Source: Nostoc sp. PCC 7107
Lineage (GTDB): Bacteria; Cyanobacteriota; Cyanobacteriia; Cyanobacteriales; Nostocaceae
DNA: 64,000 nucleotides
Assembly (NCBI RefSeq): GCF_000316625.1
Contig: NC_019676.1
Span: forward strand, 2,202,501-2,266,500
Direction of reading: 5' to 3'
Shown: positions 53,457 to 63,986 of the stretch, in pieces
Numbering within the stretch: position 1 is the stretch's first letter
Layout of the letters: every line of letters starts with the position of its first letter
Program-made: the position numbers and the translations under genes
Notes under the pieces: generated by a model
What the model was told of the DNA's origin: nothing
The model's database searches: none
Seen by the model: the letters and a program-made list of their open reading frames with translations, nothing else

Positions 53457-56400
53457 ATGAATAATCAGAATTCTCTACTTCATAAAACCGTAGTTTCTCT
53501 CATCGATTTCGTTTTTCAGAAATATCATGATGAACTAGCTGTGATTATCGAAGATCAGCAGTTTACCTATAGTGAATTGCAGCGGCGAATAGAACAGTTA
53601 TCTCAATACTTAACAGCACAAGGTTCGCTAAAACCAAACAGTTTAGTGGGATTGTGTATAGAACCTTCTTTTGAAATGGTGATTGCAATCTGCGCCATTT
53701 TAAAAGCAGGTGCAGCGTTTGTTCCTCTTGATCCTGATTTACCCCGTCAGCGACTTAGTTACATGATTTCTGACGCTAAATTAACCACAATTTTGACACA
53801 GCAAAAGTTTGCCTTTGATATTGAACCAGCAATGCGGCAAAGTGGTTTGGATGGACAAATGTGTTTTTTAGACACTCCTACAGTCTGGCAACCTTTAACT
53901 GCATCCTCTTCATTACCTTCCGTAGAGCCTGAGCAATTAGCATACATAATTTATACATCTGGTTCTACAGGCGTTCCTAAAGGCGTAATGCTTACCCATC
54001 AAGGGTTGCTAAATCTTGCAGAAGCTAGTTGTCACACTTTTAATATCGAGCCAGGCTTGCGTTTACTTCAGTTTGCTTCTATCAGTTTTGATGCTGCCAT
54101 CTGGGAAATCTTCACAGCCTTATGTGGTGGTGCAACTTTAGTACTAGGTGCAAGAGAGCAAATGCTTCCTGGGCAACTCTTAGCAAACTTCATCACAAAA
54201 CACAGGGTAAATTGGGTGATGCTACCTCCCTCTGTACTCGCAACACTCACACCTTTCTGCAATTATTTACCTGATTTACAAATGGTGGTAGTCGGTGGTG
54301 AAGCTTGTCCTGTATCACTTGCCAAAGGCTGGGTTTCTTCGCACACGCGCTTTTTCAATGCTTATGGGCCAACAGAAATCACAGTTTGTTGCACAATGTA
54401 CGAATTCCAGCAACAAGATATGAGTCTGCCTATTGGCTCTGCACTACCAAATGTAGAACTATACATTCTCAATGAAGAACTCCAACTTTGTCATAGTGGT
54501 GAAAAGGGCGAGCTATATGTAGGTGGTATGGGAGTAGCTCAAGGCTATCTAGACAAACCAGAAATTACAAGTTCTCGTTTTGTAGACAACCCTTTTGGTG
54601 CAGGCAAAATCTATAAAACAGGTGATATCGTTTACGAAGATCCACATCAGCCTGGGCTGTTACACTATGCTGGTAGGTCTGATCATCAGGTGAAAATTCG
54701 GGGCAAGCGGATAGAAATAGAAGCAATTGAAATGATCCTTGCCCAACATCCTGGAGTACAAACAAATGCTGTTAAAGCAATTAGAAGTGTACGTATAGAA
54801 AGTAGCGATATGCCAGAAAATTATGGTGTATCGATGCTTGTTGCATACATCGTTCCGAAAACTGGGCAGTTTTTAACAGAAAAGCACTTACAACGTTTTG
54901 CGGCTGAACAATTACCAGATTATATGGTGCCTACGCGTTTTGTGTTCATGGACGAATTACCCTTGCTACCTAATCGCAGTAAAGTAGACCGAAATGCTTT
55001 ACCAGAACTTCCTCAAACACCATCTTTTGTTACTGAGACGATGGATAACTCCATCAAAATAGCGGTAGTTTTTGATGAAGCTTTAGAATTACCTACTGGT
55101 ACTTGCAAGCCTCACTCTAATTTTTTTGAGATGGGTGGAAGTTCCTTGTGTATAGCGCATATTTTATATGGACTCGAACGCGATTTTGGTATCGCTATTC
55201 CTTCTCGCTTAATTTATGAGTATCCAACACCATCAGATGTAGCAAGATTATTAGAGCGGTTTAAACTCAAAAGTGAAAGCGCTATTAATGATAGATACAT
55301 TGACTTACAAGCAGAAGCAGTACTTCCTCCAGATTTGAATACATCTATTTGGCAAAAACCACCACAAGCTAAATATGACTGTGCATTAATTACAGGTACA
55401 ACAGGTTTTCTCGGCGCACACTTGCTTGATGAACTATTGACAAGAGGTAGTTATAAGAAAATTTATTGTCTGATTCGGGCAGAAAACCAGTCCATTGCAA
55501 TTGAGAGGCTGCGAGCAACCTTCATTCAATATCAACTACCAACGGCAAAACTGGCGCAGGTAAGTGTCATCAATGGCGATATTGAGCAACCACAGTTGCA
55601 ATTATCAACACAATTATTTGACCAGCTGGGTGAAGAAGTTGACCAAATTTATCATGTAGCTGCTGATACTAACTACATCAAACCTTACTCACTGATCAAA
55701 AAATCCAATGTTGATGGAACTGCAAATATCCTGACTTTAGCTGCACATCTTCGTCATAAAACTTTGCATTACCTATCTACCCTAGCTGTTTATGGCTCAA
55801 TTACATCTTTGCTGGGTATAAATGAAGTTGCAGAGGAGTTTGATATTGATCTGTGTGAAGGAATCATCTCTGTAGAGTATGGATATGTACGGTCAAAATG
55901 GGTGGCGGAAAGGATGTTGCACTCAGCCCAAGCAAAAGGATTAGCCGTTTCTATTTACCGTCCCGGTTTTATTTCTGGACACAGACAAACCCAAGTTGCG
56001 AACCTCAATGATATGTTCTATCGTTTTGTCAGTGGCTGCATCCAGATGGGTATGTATCCCGATTTTCCTGAAAAACGTTGGGTACCAACACCTGTAGACT
56101 ATGTTGCTGAGGCGATCGCTCACCTTTCTTTGGATGCAAAATATACAGGTGGTCAGTACAATATTCTGGTACCGCCGGAAAAAGAATTAAGCCATCTAGA
56201 AATATTTGAATACTTTAAAGAATTGGGCTATCCTCTACAAAAGATTTCTCCAAAAAACTGGTTGAATGCTTTGTCTACTTTGTCAACAACTAATCCCTTG
56301 CATCCATTGATTTCTTTCTTCCAAGAGAAAGTATATCAAGACCGCAGCACTATCTTAGAGGTTCATCATCGCACTCCTGATTTCCAAACCAAAAATGTCC

Positions 56401-56531
56401 TTCAGGCTATCGAGGATACTAATATTGAGTGTCCAACAATAGATAAGAATCTGATTAGACAATACCTACCCAACTTTGATAAACATTTCTCGACCAGACA
56501 ACTCCAAGATGCAGCAGCGCTAAACTATTAG
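53457..56531 (+). CDS. Adenylation-carrier-thioester reductase (A-T-R) protein, NRPS-like
   Basis: 1024 aa. Residues about 15-520 are an adenylation domain: A3 YIIYTSGSTGVPKGVMLTH, A5 FFNAYGPTEITVC, A7 YKTGD, A8 GRSDHQVKIRGKRIE, A10 NRSKVDRNAL. A carrier domain follows with the phosphopantetheine Ser563 in EMGGSSL. Then an NAD(P)-binding reductase: GTTGFLG at 647-653 and Tyr810/Lys814 in YVRSK. The expected reaction is activation of an amino or other carboxylic acid, loading on the carrier, and reductive release as aldehyde. Reading the A-domain pocket by hand gives D-A-W-M-V-G-A-V-C-K, suggesting a hydrophobic amino acid. No other biosynthetic gene is adjacent, so it may act alone. Confidence 0.92.
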   Translation: MNNQNSLLHKTVVSLIDFVFQKYHDELAVIIEDQQFTYSELQRRIEQLSQYLTAQGSLKPNSLVGLCIEPSFEMVIAICAILKAGAAFVPLDPDLPRQRLSYMISDAKLTTILTQQKFAFDIEPAMRQSGLDGQMCFLDTPTVWQPLTASSSLPSVEPEQLAYIIYTSGSTGVPKGVMLTHQGLLNLAEASCHTFNIEPGLRLLQFASISFDAAIWEIFTALCGGATLVLGAREQMLPGQLLANFITKHRVNWVMLPPSVLATLTPFCNYLPDLQMVVVGGEACPVSLAKGWVSSHTRFFNAYGPTEITVCCTMYEFQQQDMSLPIGSALPNVELYILNEELQLCHSGEKGELYVGGMGVAQGYLDKPEITSSRFVDNPFGAGKIYKTGDIVYEDPHQPGLLHYAGRSDHQVKIRGKRIEIEAIEMILAQHPGVQTNAVKAIRSVRIESSDMPENYGVSMLVAYIVPKTGQFLTEKHLQRFAAEQLPDYMVPTRFVFMDELPLLPNRSKVDRNALPELPQTPSFVTETMDNSIKIAVVFDEALELPTGTCKPHSNFFEMGGSSLCIAHILYGLERDFGIAIPSRLIYEYPTPSDVARLLERFKLKSESAINDRYIDLQAEAVLPPDLNTSIWQKPPQAKYDCALITGTTGFLGAHLLDELLTRGSYKKIYCLIRAENQSIAIERLRATFIQYQLPTAKLAQVSVINGDIEQPQLQLSTQLFDQLGEEVDQIYHVAADTNYIKPYSLIKKSNVDGTANILTLAAHLRHKTLHYLSTLAVYGSITSLLGINEVAEEFDIDLCEGIISVEYGYVRSKWVAERMLHSAQAKGLAVSIYRPGFISGHRQTQVANLNDMFYRFVSGCIQMGMYPDFPEKRWVPTPVDYVAEAIAHLSLDAKYTGGQYNILVPPEKELSHLEIFEYFKELGYPLQKISPKNWLNALSTLSTTNPLHPLISFFQEKVYQDRSTILEVHHRTPDFQTKNVLQAIEDTNIECPTIDKNLIRQYLPNFDKHFSTRQLQDAAALNY

Positions 56532-56538
56532 CCTAAAA

Positions 56539-56575
56539 CTAGATTCCCGATTTTTATCAGCAGTCGGGAATCTAG
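56539..56575 (+). terminator. Hairpin after the A-T-R gene
   Basis: CTAGATTCCCGA (56539-56550) pairs with TCGGGAATCTAG (56564-56575), a 12-bp stem whose loop starts with TTTTT. It lies eight bases after the stop and would separate the gene from the large kinase downstream. Confidence 0.7.
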
Positions 56576-56688
56576 ATATTTCAACTTCATAAATAAATAA
56601 GTTTACTAAAGTATCAAAATCTTTAATTTGTAACTCAATAAAAAAATAGTTAATTTTTTTAACTATTTTTTGTTTATTCACAAAGGGA

Positions 56689-59600
56689 ATGAAAATGCTA
56701 ACAGTTGATTTAATATCAGGGTATGAATTAACCGAAATACTCCATGAAGGAGATGACACAATTATTTATCGCGCCATATCAGAGTATGACAAACAACCGA
56801 GCATTTTGAAAGTCTTGAAAGCAGATTATCCTTCCATAGATGCGATCGCGCGTCTGAGACATGAATACAAAATTACAGAAAACCTGAATTTAGCAGGTGT
56901 CGTTAAAGTTTTAAGACTTGAAACCCACAAAAATCGCTTAGCGATCGTCTTTGAAGATATTCATGGCTACTCTTTGAAACAACTGCTAAGTCAAAGCAGA
57001 CAAGATTTAAAGAGTTTTATGAGCATTGCCATTCAACTAGCAAAAGCTCTAGTATCAGTACATAATTGCCATATTATTCATAAAGATATTAAACCTGCTA
57101 ACATCATCATTAACCCAAAAACTGGGCTTGTCAAACTGACTGATTTTAGTATTGCTTCACGTTTAGATAAAGAAATAACCCAACTCGCTAACCCCAACCA
57201 ACTAGAAGGCACTCTTGTATATATGTCCCCGGAACAAACCGGGAGAATGAACCGCAACCTTGACTATCGAAGTGATTTTTATTCTCTTGGGGTGACTTTC
57301 TATGAAATGCTTACCGATCAGTTACCTTTTCAAAGTAATGATCCTCTAGAGTTAGTTTACTCTCATATTGCTAAAGAACCTACAGACATTGGATTATTAA
57401 ACTCCGAAATTCCTAGTGCTATCTCGTCTCTGGTAAAGAAACTGATGGCAAAAAATGCTGAAGACCGCTATCAAACAGCTAAAGGATTGTTGGCAGATTT
57501 AGAAATATGTCAAGAACAGTTAGAAACAACAGGTGAAATCTCAAATTTCACTCCTGGTCGTTTAGATATTTTAAGCCAATTGCTAATTCCTCAAAAGCTT
57601 TATGGCAGAGAAAGTCAAGTTAATTCACTTTTAGAAGCTTTTGAGCGAGTTAGTCAAGGCAAGCGTGAACTTATTTTAGTTTCTGGCTATTCAGGAATTG
57701 GTAAATCTTCTGTAGTGAATGAAGTAAATAAACCAATCACTCGTGCCAAAGGCTTCTTTATTAGTGGTAAATTTGACCAATTTCAACGAAATGTTCCCTA
57801 TGCCTCATTGATTCAGGCTTTTAGTTCATTAATGAGGCAATTGCTTACAGAAGATGATACTCAGTTTGAAATATGGCGGCGTAAAATATTAGCAGCTGTT
57901 AAGTCCTATGGAAAAGTCATTATTGATGTAATTCCAGAAGTGGAATTAGTCATTGGTAAACAACCAGAAGTAGCTCAACTAAGTGCAGCAGAATCACAAA
58001 ATCGCTTTAATCGTGTTTTTACAGACTTTATCCGCGTGTTTGCCACAAAAGATCACCCTTTGGTAATATTTTTAGATGACTTGCAATGGAGTGATTCAGC
58101 TACCCTCAAGTTAATACAATTACTCATTACTGACCAGAAAACTAAATATTTACTTTTAATAGGTGCTTATCGAAATAATGAAGTTACAATTACACATCCT
58201 TTAATCCAGAAAATAGACGAAATTAATAAAAGCCATAATCTTGTTCAGGATATTGTTTTACAAGCTCTATCTATTGATAACTATCATCAATTAATTGCTG
58301 ATACACTGAATGAAAATTCCGATAAAATCAACCCATTAGTAGATTTACTTTACAATAAAACAGCAGGCAATCCATTTTTTTTAACACAGTTATTACTCGT
58401 ATTACATCAAGAAAATTTATTTAATTTTGACTTTAATACTGGTTTGTGGCAGTGGGACATAGACAAAATCCAAACAATTGGGATTATTGATAAACGCATT
58501 GTAGAATTAATTGCCAGCAGAATTAAAAACCTGCCGATCGCTACACAAGAAATATTGAAACTAGCTGCGTGTATTGGTAATAGATTTTCTCTAGATATTC
58601 TGTCTATTGTCAGCGGTAAATCACCAGCAACTACGGCAAGTGATCTGTACGCAGCATTGCAATGTGGACTAATTCTACCTTTGAGTGATGCTTATCGCAT
58701 ACCCTTAGTTTTTGAACAGGAGGAATCTGTTAAATTAACTTTTGATTCCAAACAGATTAGTTATAAGTTTTTACATGATCGCATTCAGCAAGCTGCTTAT
58801 TCGTTAATTCCTGAAAATCAAAAACAAGGAACTCATTTACGAATAGGTCGTTTATTACTAGAACAGACACCTGCTGAATTATTGTCAGAAAATATTTTAG
58901 ATATTGTTAATCAACTGAATGTTGGTTGGGATTTATTAACTCAACAATCACAAAAGTATGAACTAGCCAAACTTAATCTACTTGCTGGTAAAAAAGCAAA
59001 AGCGGCTACTGCTTATGAGGCGGCTGCGAAATATTTGAATATAGGGTTAAAGCTGTTAATAGCAGATAGTTGGCAAAAATACTATGAATTAACCTTGGAC
59101 TTATATACTGAAACCACAGAGATAGAGTATTTAAATGGTGATTTTGAACAGTCTAATCATTTAGGAAATATTGCTGTCAATCGAGCCAATAATATTCTAG
59201 ACAAGGTGAAGCTATATGAAGTAAAAATGCTAACTTACATGGCACAAAATCAGATGCCAGAAGTTTTAGAAATTGGCGTAAAAGCCCTGAGAGAATTAGG
59301 TGTAATATTACCAAATAACCCTACACAATTACATGTTCTATTAGCCTTAATAGAGACAAAAATAGCATTAATAGGTAAACCAATTGAAAAGTTAGCTTTG
59401 TTACCTGATATGTCTGATCCTGATAAACTAGCAGCGATGCAAATTTTATTGCAAATTGTGCCAGCAGCTAGTCAGGCAGGCTCTTTTCTATTTGTGTTAT
59501 CTGTATTAGCGATGGTGAGATTATCTATTAAATATGGTAAATCACCTGTTTCAGCTTACGGTTATGCAGCTTATGGAACTATTTTAACTGATAAATTTAA

Positions 59601-62085
59601 CCAAGTTGAAACAGGATATAAATTGGGTAAGCTGGCAGTAGATTTACTGGCAAATATGAATGATAACTCGATCAAAGCGACTGTTTACTTTGTCAATAAT
59701 GGAACGATTAGCTTTTATAAAGAACATCTGAAAGATACAATTCCACCACTTTTAGAAGGGATGCAGAGTGGATTAGAATTAGGCAATATCGAAAATGCTG
59801 GTTATTGTGCTGTAATTGCAGGTTATCATGCTTTACTTTCTGGAGAAAATTTGGAATCTGTAGATAAGAAAATATCTGGCTATGTTGATTTAATGCAGAA
59901 ATTAAAGTTGCAATCTCTAGGGGTAGCTACAAGTATGTTCAGACAAGTAGCTTTAAATTTGCAAGGAAAGTCATCGCAAAAAGCTGTTTTAATTGGTGAG
60001 GCTTTTGATGAAATTACAATGGCAGCAGAATTATTAAAAAATTACTCTTTTAAAGGATTTTATTATGGATGCAAAACCATAGTATGTTATTTATTTGACG
60101 AATATGCACTAGCAATTGAGAATGCCATATTAGCTGAAAAAACTCATGCTGACAACGTAGGATTACTAATTTATACTGCTAATAATTTTTATCATTCTTT
60201 AGCTCTGACAGCACTGTGTAATCAGGCTTTACCTTTACAAAAGAAGCAATATTTAAAACAGGTAACAGCTAATCAACAGAAAATGAAAAAATGGTCTATA
60301 CAAGCATCATGTAACTTCCAACATAAATATGAGCTAGTAGAAGCAGAAAAAGCTAGAGTATTAGGTAAATTTCAAGTAGCCATAGACTTATATGATTGTG
60401 CTATTGCGGGTGCAAAGAAGCATGGTTATGTCGCTGAAGAAGCTTTAGCTAATGAACTAGCAGCTAAATGTTATATAGATTTTGGTAAAGAAAAAATTGC
60501 CAAAATGTACATAACTGAAGCTTATTATGGTTATATTCATTGGGGAGCTATGGCGAAAATTCAATACTTGGATGAACACTATAATAATTTAATTATTCGT
60601 AGTGTAAATTGGAAGCAATCAGAAATAGATGTTACCCGAACAATCGCCACAACAAAAATCAACTATTCAGGAACAACAAGTAACAACGATGGGATTTTAG
60701 ATTTAGCAACAATCCTAAAAGCTTCACAAGCAATTAGTAGCGAAATAGTGCTAGATAAACTCCTAGAAAAACTTTTGCAAATAATTCTCGAAAATGCTGC
60801 TGCTCAAAAGGGTTGTCTGATTTTATTTAAAGATAATGAATTATTCCTAGAAGCAGTTAATAGTATAGATAGCAATTCGATTATTTTGCAATCAACTCCG
60901 GTAAAAGCAAGTAAAGATATTCCAGTACCTATAATTGAATACGTTGCTAGAACGCAAGAAGTTTTAGTGATCAATGATGTTCTTTCAGAGCCTAATTATC
61001 AATCAAATCTTTATATTCAGCAGCACAAACCAATTTCAATATTATGTAATCCTATCTTCTATCAAGGTAAATTTATTGGAATTTTGTACTTAGAAAACAA
61101 ACTCATTGCTAGTGCATTCACGAAAGAAAATATCAAAGTTTTGAATTTAATTACATCTCAAGCAGCCATTTCTTTAGAGAACTCTCGGCTATATCAGCAA
61201 GCTCAAAATTACGCCAAACAATTAGAATCTTCCCTGTCTGACCTCACAGAAATGCAACTGCAATTAGTACAGAGTGAAAAAATGTCTACTTTGGGCAATT
61301 TAGTTTCAGGTATAGCGCATGAAATTAATAATCCCATCGGCTTTATTATTGGCAATTTAAAACCTGCAAGTGAATATATCCAAGATTTATTAAAAGTAAT
61401 TGACTTGTATGAAAACTATTATCCTCAACCTGCCCCAGAAATAACAAAAACTTTGCGTGATGTAGATGTAGAATATGTGCGGGAAGATTTGCCTAAACTA
61501 ATTGCTTCGATGCAAGAAGGAATCAATCGTATTTATGATGTCAGCCTCAGTTTGCGTACATTCTCCAGAGGCGATACTCAAAAACCAAGTATTTGTAATC
61601 TTCATGAAATTTTTGATAGTACAATTTTAATTCTCAAGCACCGCCTGAAAGCTTCACAAGCTCGTCCCGCAATTGAAGTTGTCAAAAATTATGACGACAT
61701 TCCACTAGTGCGGTGTTTTCCTGGTCAACTTAGCCAAGTATTTATGAATTTAATAGCCAATGCTATTGATGCTTTGGAAGAGTCCAATATAGGACGCAAT
61801 ATAGATGAGATAAAAGCTCATCCCAATCGCATTATGCTCACTACCAAACTTAATGAAGAGCATAAAAGTGTATTAATCTACATTAAAGATAATGGTGTTG
61901 GGATGACTCCTGAAGTTAAGCAGAAAATTTTTGATCACCTATTTACAACCAAACCAGTAGGTAAAGGAACTGGCTTGGGATTAGCGATCGCTCGTCAAAT
62001 TATCATTGAAAAACATGGTGGAAGTATTGAGGTGAATTCTGTATCTGGGCAAGGAACAGAGTTTATTATCCAGTTACCACTATAA
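56689..62085 (+). CDS. Very large Ser/Thr kinase-ATPase-GAF-histidine kinase (HstK-like)
   Basis: 1798 aa. In order: Hanks-type kinase (1 to about 275) with Lys41/44, the catalytic Asp133 in HKDIKPAN and DFS (not DFG) at 152-154; an AAA/STAND-type ATPase with Walker A GYSGIGKS at 333-340 and Walker B IFLDDLQWSD at about 460; a long helical TPR-like region (about 700-1300); a GAF domain (about 1340-1500); then HisKA with His1544 in GIAHEINNPIGFI and HATPase_c (NLIANAIDAL, KDNGVGM, GKGTGLGLAIARQI). The architecture equals that of HstK-type kinases of Nostocales, in which some members affect heterocyst glycolipid synthesis. DFS and the missing glycine loop may weaken kinase activity. It follows the A-T-R gene after a hairpin. 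Confidence 0.93.
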   Translation: MKMLTVDLISGYELTEILHEGDDTIIYRAISEYDKQPSILKVLKADYPSIDAIARLRHEYKITENLNLAGVVKVLRLETHKNRLAIVFEDIHGYSLKQLLSQSRQDLKSFMSIAIQLAKALVSVHNCHIIHKDIKPANIIINPKTGLVKLTDFSIASRLDKEITQLANPNQLEGTLVYMSPEQTGRMNRNLDYRSDFYSLGVTFYEMLTDQLPFQSNDPLELVYSHIAKEPTDIGLLNSEIPSAISSLVKKLMAKNAEDRYQTAKGLLADLEICQEQLETTGEISNFTPGRLDILSQLLIPQKLYGRESQVNSLLEAFERVSQGKRELILVSGYSGIGKSSVVNEVNKPITRAKGFFISGKFDQFQRNVPYASLIQAFSSLMRQLLTEDDTQFEIWRRKILAAVKSYGKVIIDVIPEVELVIGKQPEVAQLSAAESQNRFNRVFTDFIRVFATKDHPLVIFLDDLQWSDSATLKLIQLLITDQKTKYLLLIGAYRNNEVTITHPLIQKIDEINKSHNLVQDIVLQALSIDNYHQLIADTLNENSDKINPLVDLLYNKTAGNPFFLTQLLLVLHQENLFNFDFNTGLWQWDIDKIQTIGIIDKRIVELIASRIKNLPIATQEILKLAACIGNRFSLDILSIVSGKSPATTASDLYAALQCGLILPLSDAYRIPLVFEQEESVKLTFDSKQISYKFLHDRIQQAAYSLIPENQKQGTHLRIGRLLLEQTPAELLSENILDIVNQLNVGWDLLTQQSQKYELAKLNLLAGKKAKAATAYEAAAKYLNIGLKLLIADSWQKYYELTLDLYTETTEIEYLNGDFEQSNHLGNIAVNRANNILDKVKLYEVKMLTYMAQNQMPEVLEIGVKALRELGVILPNNPTQLHVLLALIETKIALIGKPIEKLALLPDMSDPDKLAAMQILLQIVPAASQAGSFLFVLSVLAMVRLSIKYGKSPVSAYGYAAYGTILTDKFNQVETGYKLGKLAVDLLANMNDNSIKATVYFVNNGTISFYKEHLKDTIPPLLEGMQSGLELGNIENAGYCAVIAGYHALLSGENLESVDKKISGYVDLMQKLKLQSLGVATSMFRQVALNLQGKSSQKAVLIGEAFDEITMAAELLKNYSFKGFYYGCKTIVCYLFDEYALAIENAILAEKTHADNVGLLIYTANNFYHSLALTALCNQALPLQKKQYLKQVTANQQKMKKWSIQASCNFQHKYELVEAEKARVLGKFQVAIDLYDCAIAGAKKHGYVAEEALANELAAKCYIDFGKEKIAKMYITEAYYGYIHWGAMAKIQYLDEHYNNLIIRSVNWKQSEIDVTRTIATTKINYSGTTSNNDGILDLATILKASQAISSEIVLDKLLEKLLQIILENAAAQKGCLILFKDNELFLEAVNSIDSNSIILQSTPVKASKDIPVPIIEYVARTQEVLVINDVLSEPNYQSNLYIQQHKPISILCNPIFYQGKFIGILYLENKLIASAFTKENIKVLNLITSQAAISLENSRLYQQAQNYAKQLESSLSDLTEMQLQLVQSEKMSTLGNLVSGIAHEINNPIGFIIGNLKPASEYIQDLLKVIDLYENYYPQPAPEITKTLRDVDVEYVREDLPKLIASMQEGINRIYDVSLSLRTFSRGDTQKPSICNLHEIFDSTILILKHRLKASQARPAIEVVKNYDDIPLVRCFPGQLSQVFMNLIANAIDALEESNIGRNIDEIKAHPNRIMLTTKLNEEHKSVLIYIKDNGVGMTPEVKQKIFDHLFTTKPVGKGTGLGLAIARQIIIEKHGGSIEVNSVSGQGTEFIIQLPL

Positions 62086-62295
62086 ATAAAATTAGCCACA
62101 GAGTGGGCAGAAAACTTGCTTTATTTCTGTAGTCAGTGATTTCCTATAGCCCTATTTAATGTAAAGAATTAATACTTTGTTTTAATCTAGAGGATATTAT
62201 TTTGTTACTATAGATACATATCTACTAAGATGATATCCGAAAATTGCCAATTTTAAAACCCTTTATTATTGCTCTGATACTCAGTGATTAACTTT

Positions 62296-62326
62296 AAAGA
62301 TACTTTGAGTTAGAAGTATCTTTTTT
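62296..62326 (+). terminator. Rho-independent terminator after the large kinase gene
   Basis: AAAGATACTT (62296-62305) pairs with AAGTATCTTT (62314-62323), loop of eight bases, with a run of T through 62326. It lies about 210 bases after the kinase stop. Confidence 0.75.
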
Positions 62327-62594
62327 ATTGTAAATTTTTTGATCGCTCATTCATCTACCCGTCGCACTCAGGTAAATTCTGAATTCTCATAAATTACTTT
62401 TGTATTACTATAGCCATCAAGTAGCTGTGTAATATAGGGTTCTTGGTGTAAAAATGCGGAACCAAAATTAAAGCGATCACACTGACAACCCATCAATGCG
62501 ATCGCTTTTTAGTTTATATAAGATTTTAGTTTCAGTCTAGATTTTTACTCAGCGATTCAATATAAGATCTAAAATTTACTATTGCAAAATCACA
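62327..62594. other. Spacer before the malic enzyme gene with a HIP1-containing hairpin
   Basis: AAAGCGATC near 62470 pairs with GATCGCTTT near 62499-62508. No gene is visible in 62086-62594. The start codon of the malic enzyme gene has no strong ribosome binding site. Confidence 0.5.
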
Positions 62595-63986
62595 ATGGCA
62601 GACCTGACTCCTAACTCTAGTTTTAGTTTGACCCTACGGTTGCAGATTCCCAACCGCGTGGGGATGTTGGCATCAGTGACACAGGCGATCGCTACCAGTG
62701 GTGGTAATCTGGGTCAAATAGATTTAATTGAGCAAACCCGTCAAGAATCTACCCGCGACATTACTGTTGATGCTGCTAGTACAGAACACGCTGAAACTAT
62801 TGTCCAAGCGATCAAAGAACTACCAAACATCAAATTGCTAGATGTTTACGATCGCACTTTTAACTTACACCGTGGTGGCAAAATTAGCATTACCAGTCGT
62901 ATCGCTCTTAAAAGTGTTTCTGATTTAGCAATGGCGTATACTCCCGGCGTGGGGAGGATTTGTAAAGCGATTGCCGAAAATCCAGAGGAAGTTTATAATC
63001 TGACAATTAAACAAAACACTGTTGCCATTGTTACTGATGGTAGTGCTGTTTTAGGATTGGGCAATCTCGGCCCGGCGGCGGCTTTACCTGTGATGGAAGG
63101 TAAAGCTATGCTATTCAAGGAATTTGCTGGCATCGATGCCTTTCCAATCTGCCTAGCTACGCAAAATACCGATGAGATTGTTCAGGCTGTCAAGCAGATT
63201 GCACCTGTGTTTGGGGGTGTGAATTTAGAAGATATTGCTGCACCGCGCTGCTTTGAAATAGAACAAAGATTGCGTCAGGAATTAGATATTCCGGTCTTCC
63301 ATGATGACCAACATGGGACAGCAATTGTGACTTTAGCTGCATTATACAATTCTCTCAAATTAGTCCACAAATCAATGGCAGACATCCGCATTGTAATTAA
63401 TGGTGCGGGTGCGGCGGGTGTGGCGATCGCGCGGTTGTTGCGAAAAGCTGGGGCGCAAACCATTTTGATGTGTGACTCCAAAGGTATTCTGTCTACTAGC
63501 CGCACAGATTTGACCGAAGAAAAACAAGAATTCGCAGTCAAAGCCCAAGGTACCTTAGCTGGCGCAATGCAAGGTGCAGATGTCTTCATCGGTGTCAGCG
63601 CACCAGGAGTTTTAACACCAGAAATGGTACAAGCAATGGCTAAAGACCCCATTGTGTTTGCAATGGCCAATCCGATTCCCGAAATTCAGCCAGAATTGGT
63701 TAGCAAAACTGTGGCGATTATGGCGACTGGACGCAGCGATTACCCAAATCAAATTAATAATGTGTTGGCTTTTCCGGGAGTGTTTCGCGGGGCTTTAGAT
63801 TGTCGCGCTAAAGAAATCACTACCAAAATGTATTTAGAAGCTGCTAGTGCGATCGCTTCTTTAGTCAACCCAGCCGATTTGAATCCCGAACATATTATTC
63901 CTTCTGTGTTTGATGCGCGTGTCGCCCCAGCTGTAGCGGCATCTGTACAAAGGGCAGCCCGTGAAGAAGGTATTGCCAAGAGTTGA
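62595..63986 (+). CDS. Malic enzyme with N-terminal ACT domain (NAD(P)-dependent)
   Basis: 463 aa. Decarboxylates malate to pyruvate, supplying CO2, NAD(P)H and pyruvate. The first about 90 residues form an ACT-like regulatory domain ([20 protein letters not shown]), unusual outside cyanobacteria and some other bacteria. The catalytic part has [66 protein letters not shown] (metal-binding DDQHGT) and the Rossmann [13 protein letters not shown]. The C-terminus, ending at 63986, is complete. The cofactor preference cannot be read from the sequence. The ACT domain suggests amino-acid control. It stands alone after a hairpin. Confidence 0.94.
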   Translation: MADLTPNSSFSLTLRLQIPNRVGMLASVTQAIATSGGNLGQIDLIEQTRQESTRDITVDAASTEHAETIVQAIKELPNIKLLDVYDRTFNLHRGGKISITSRIALKSVSDLAMAYTPGVGRICKAIAENPEEVYNLTIKQNTVAIVTDGSAVLGLGNLGPAAALPVMEGKAMLFKEFAGIDAFPICLATQNTDEIVQAVKQIAPVFGGVNLEDIAAPRCFEIEQRLRQELDIPVFHDDQHGTAIVTLAALYNSLKLVHKSMADIRIVINGAGAAGVAIARLLRKAGAQTILMCDSKGILSTSRTDLTEEKQEFAVKAQGTLAGAMQGADVFIGVSAPGVLTPEMVQAMAKDPIVFAMANPIPEIQPELVSKTVAIMATGRSDYPNQINNVLAFPGVFRGALDCRAKEITTKMYLEAASAIASLVNPADLNPEHIIPSVFDARVAPAVAASVQRAAREEGIAKS

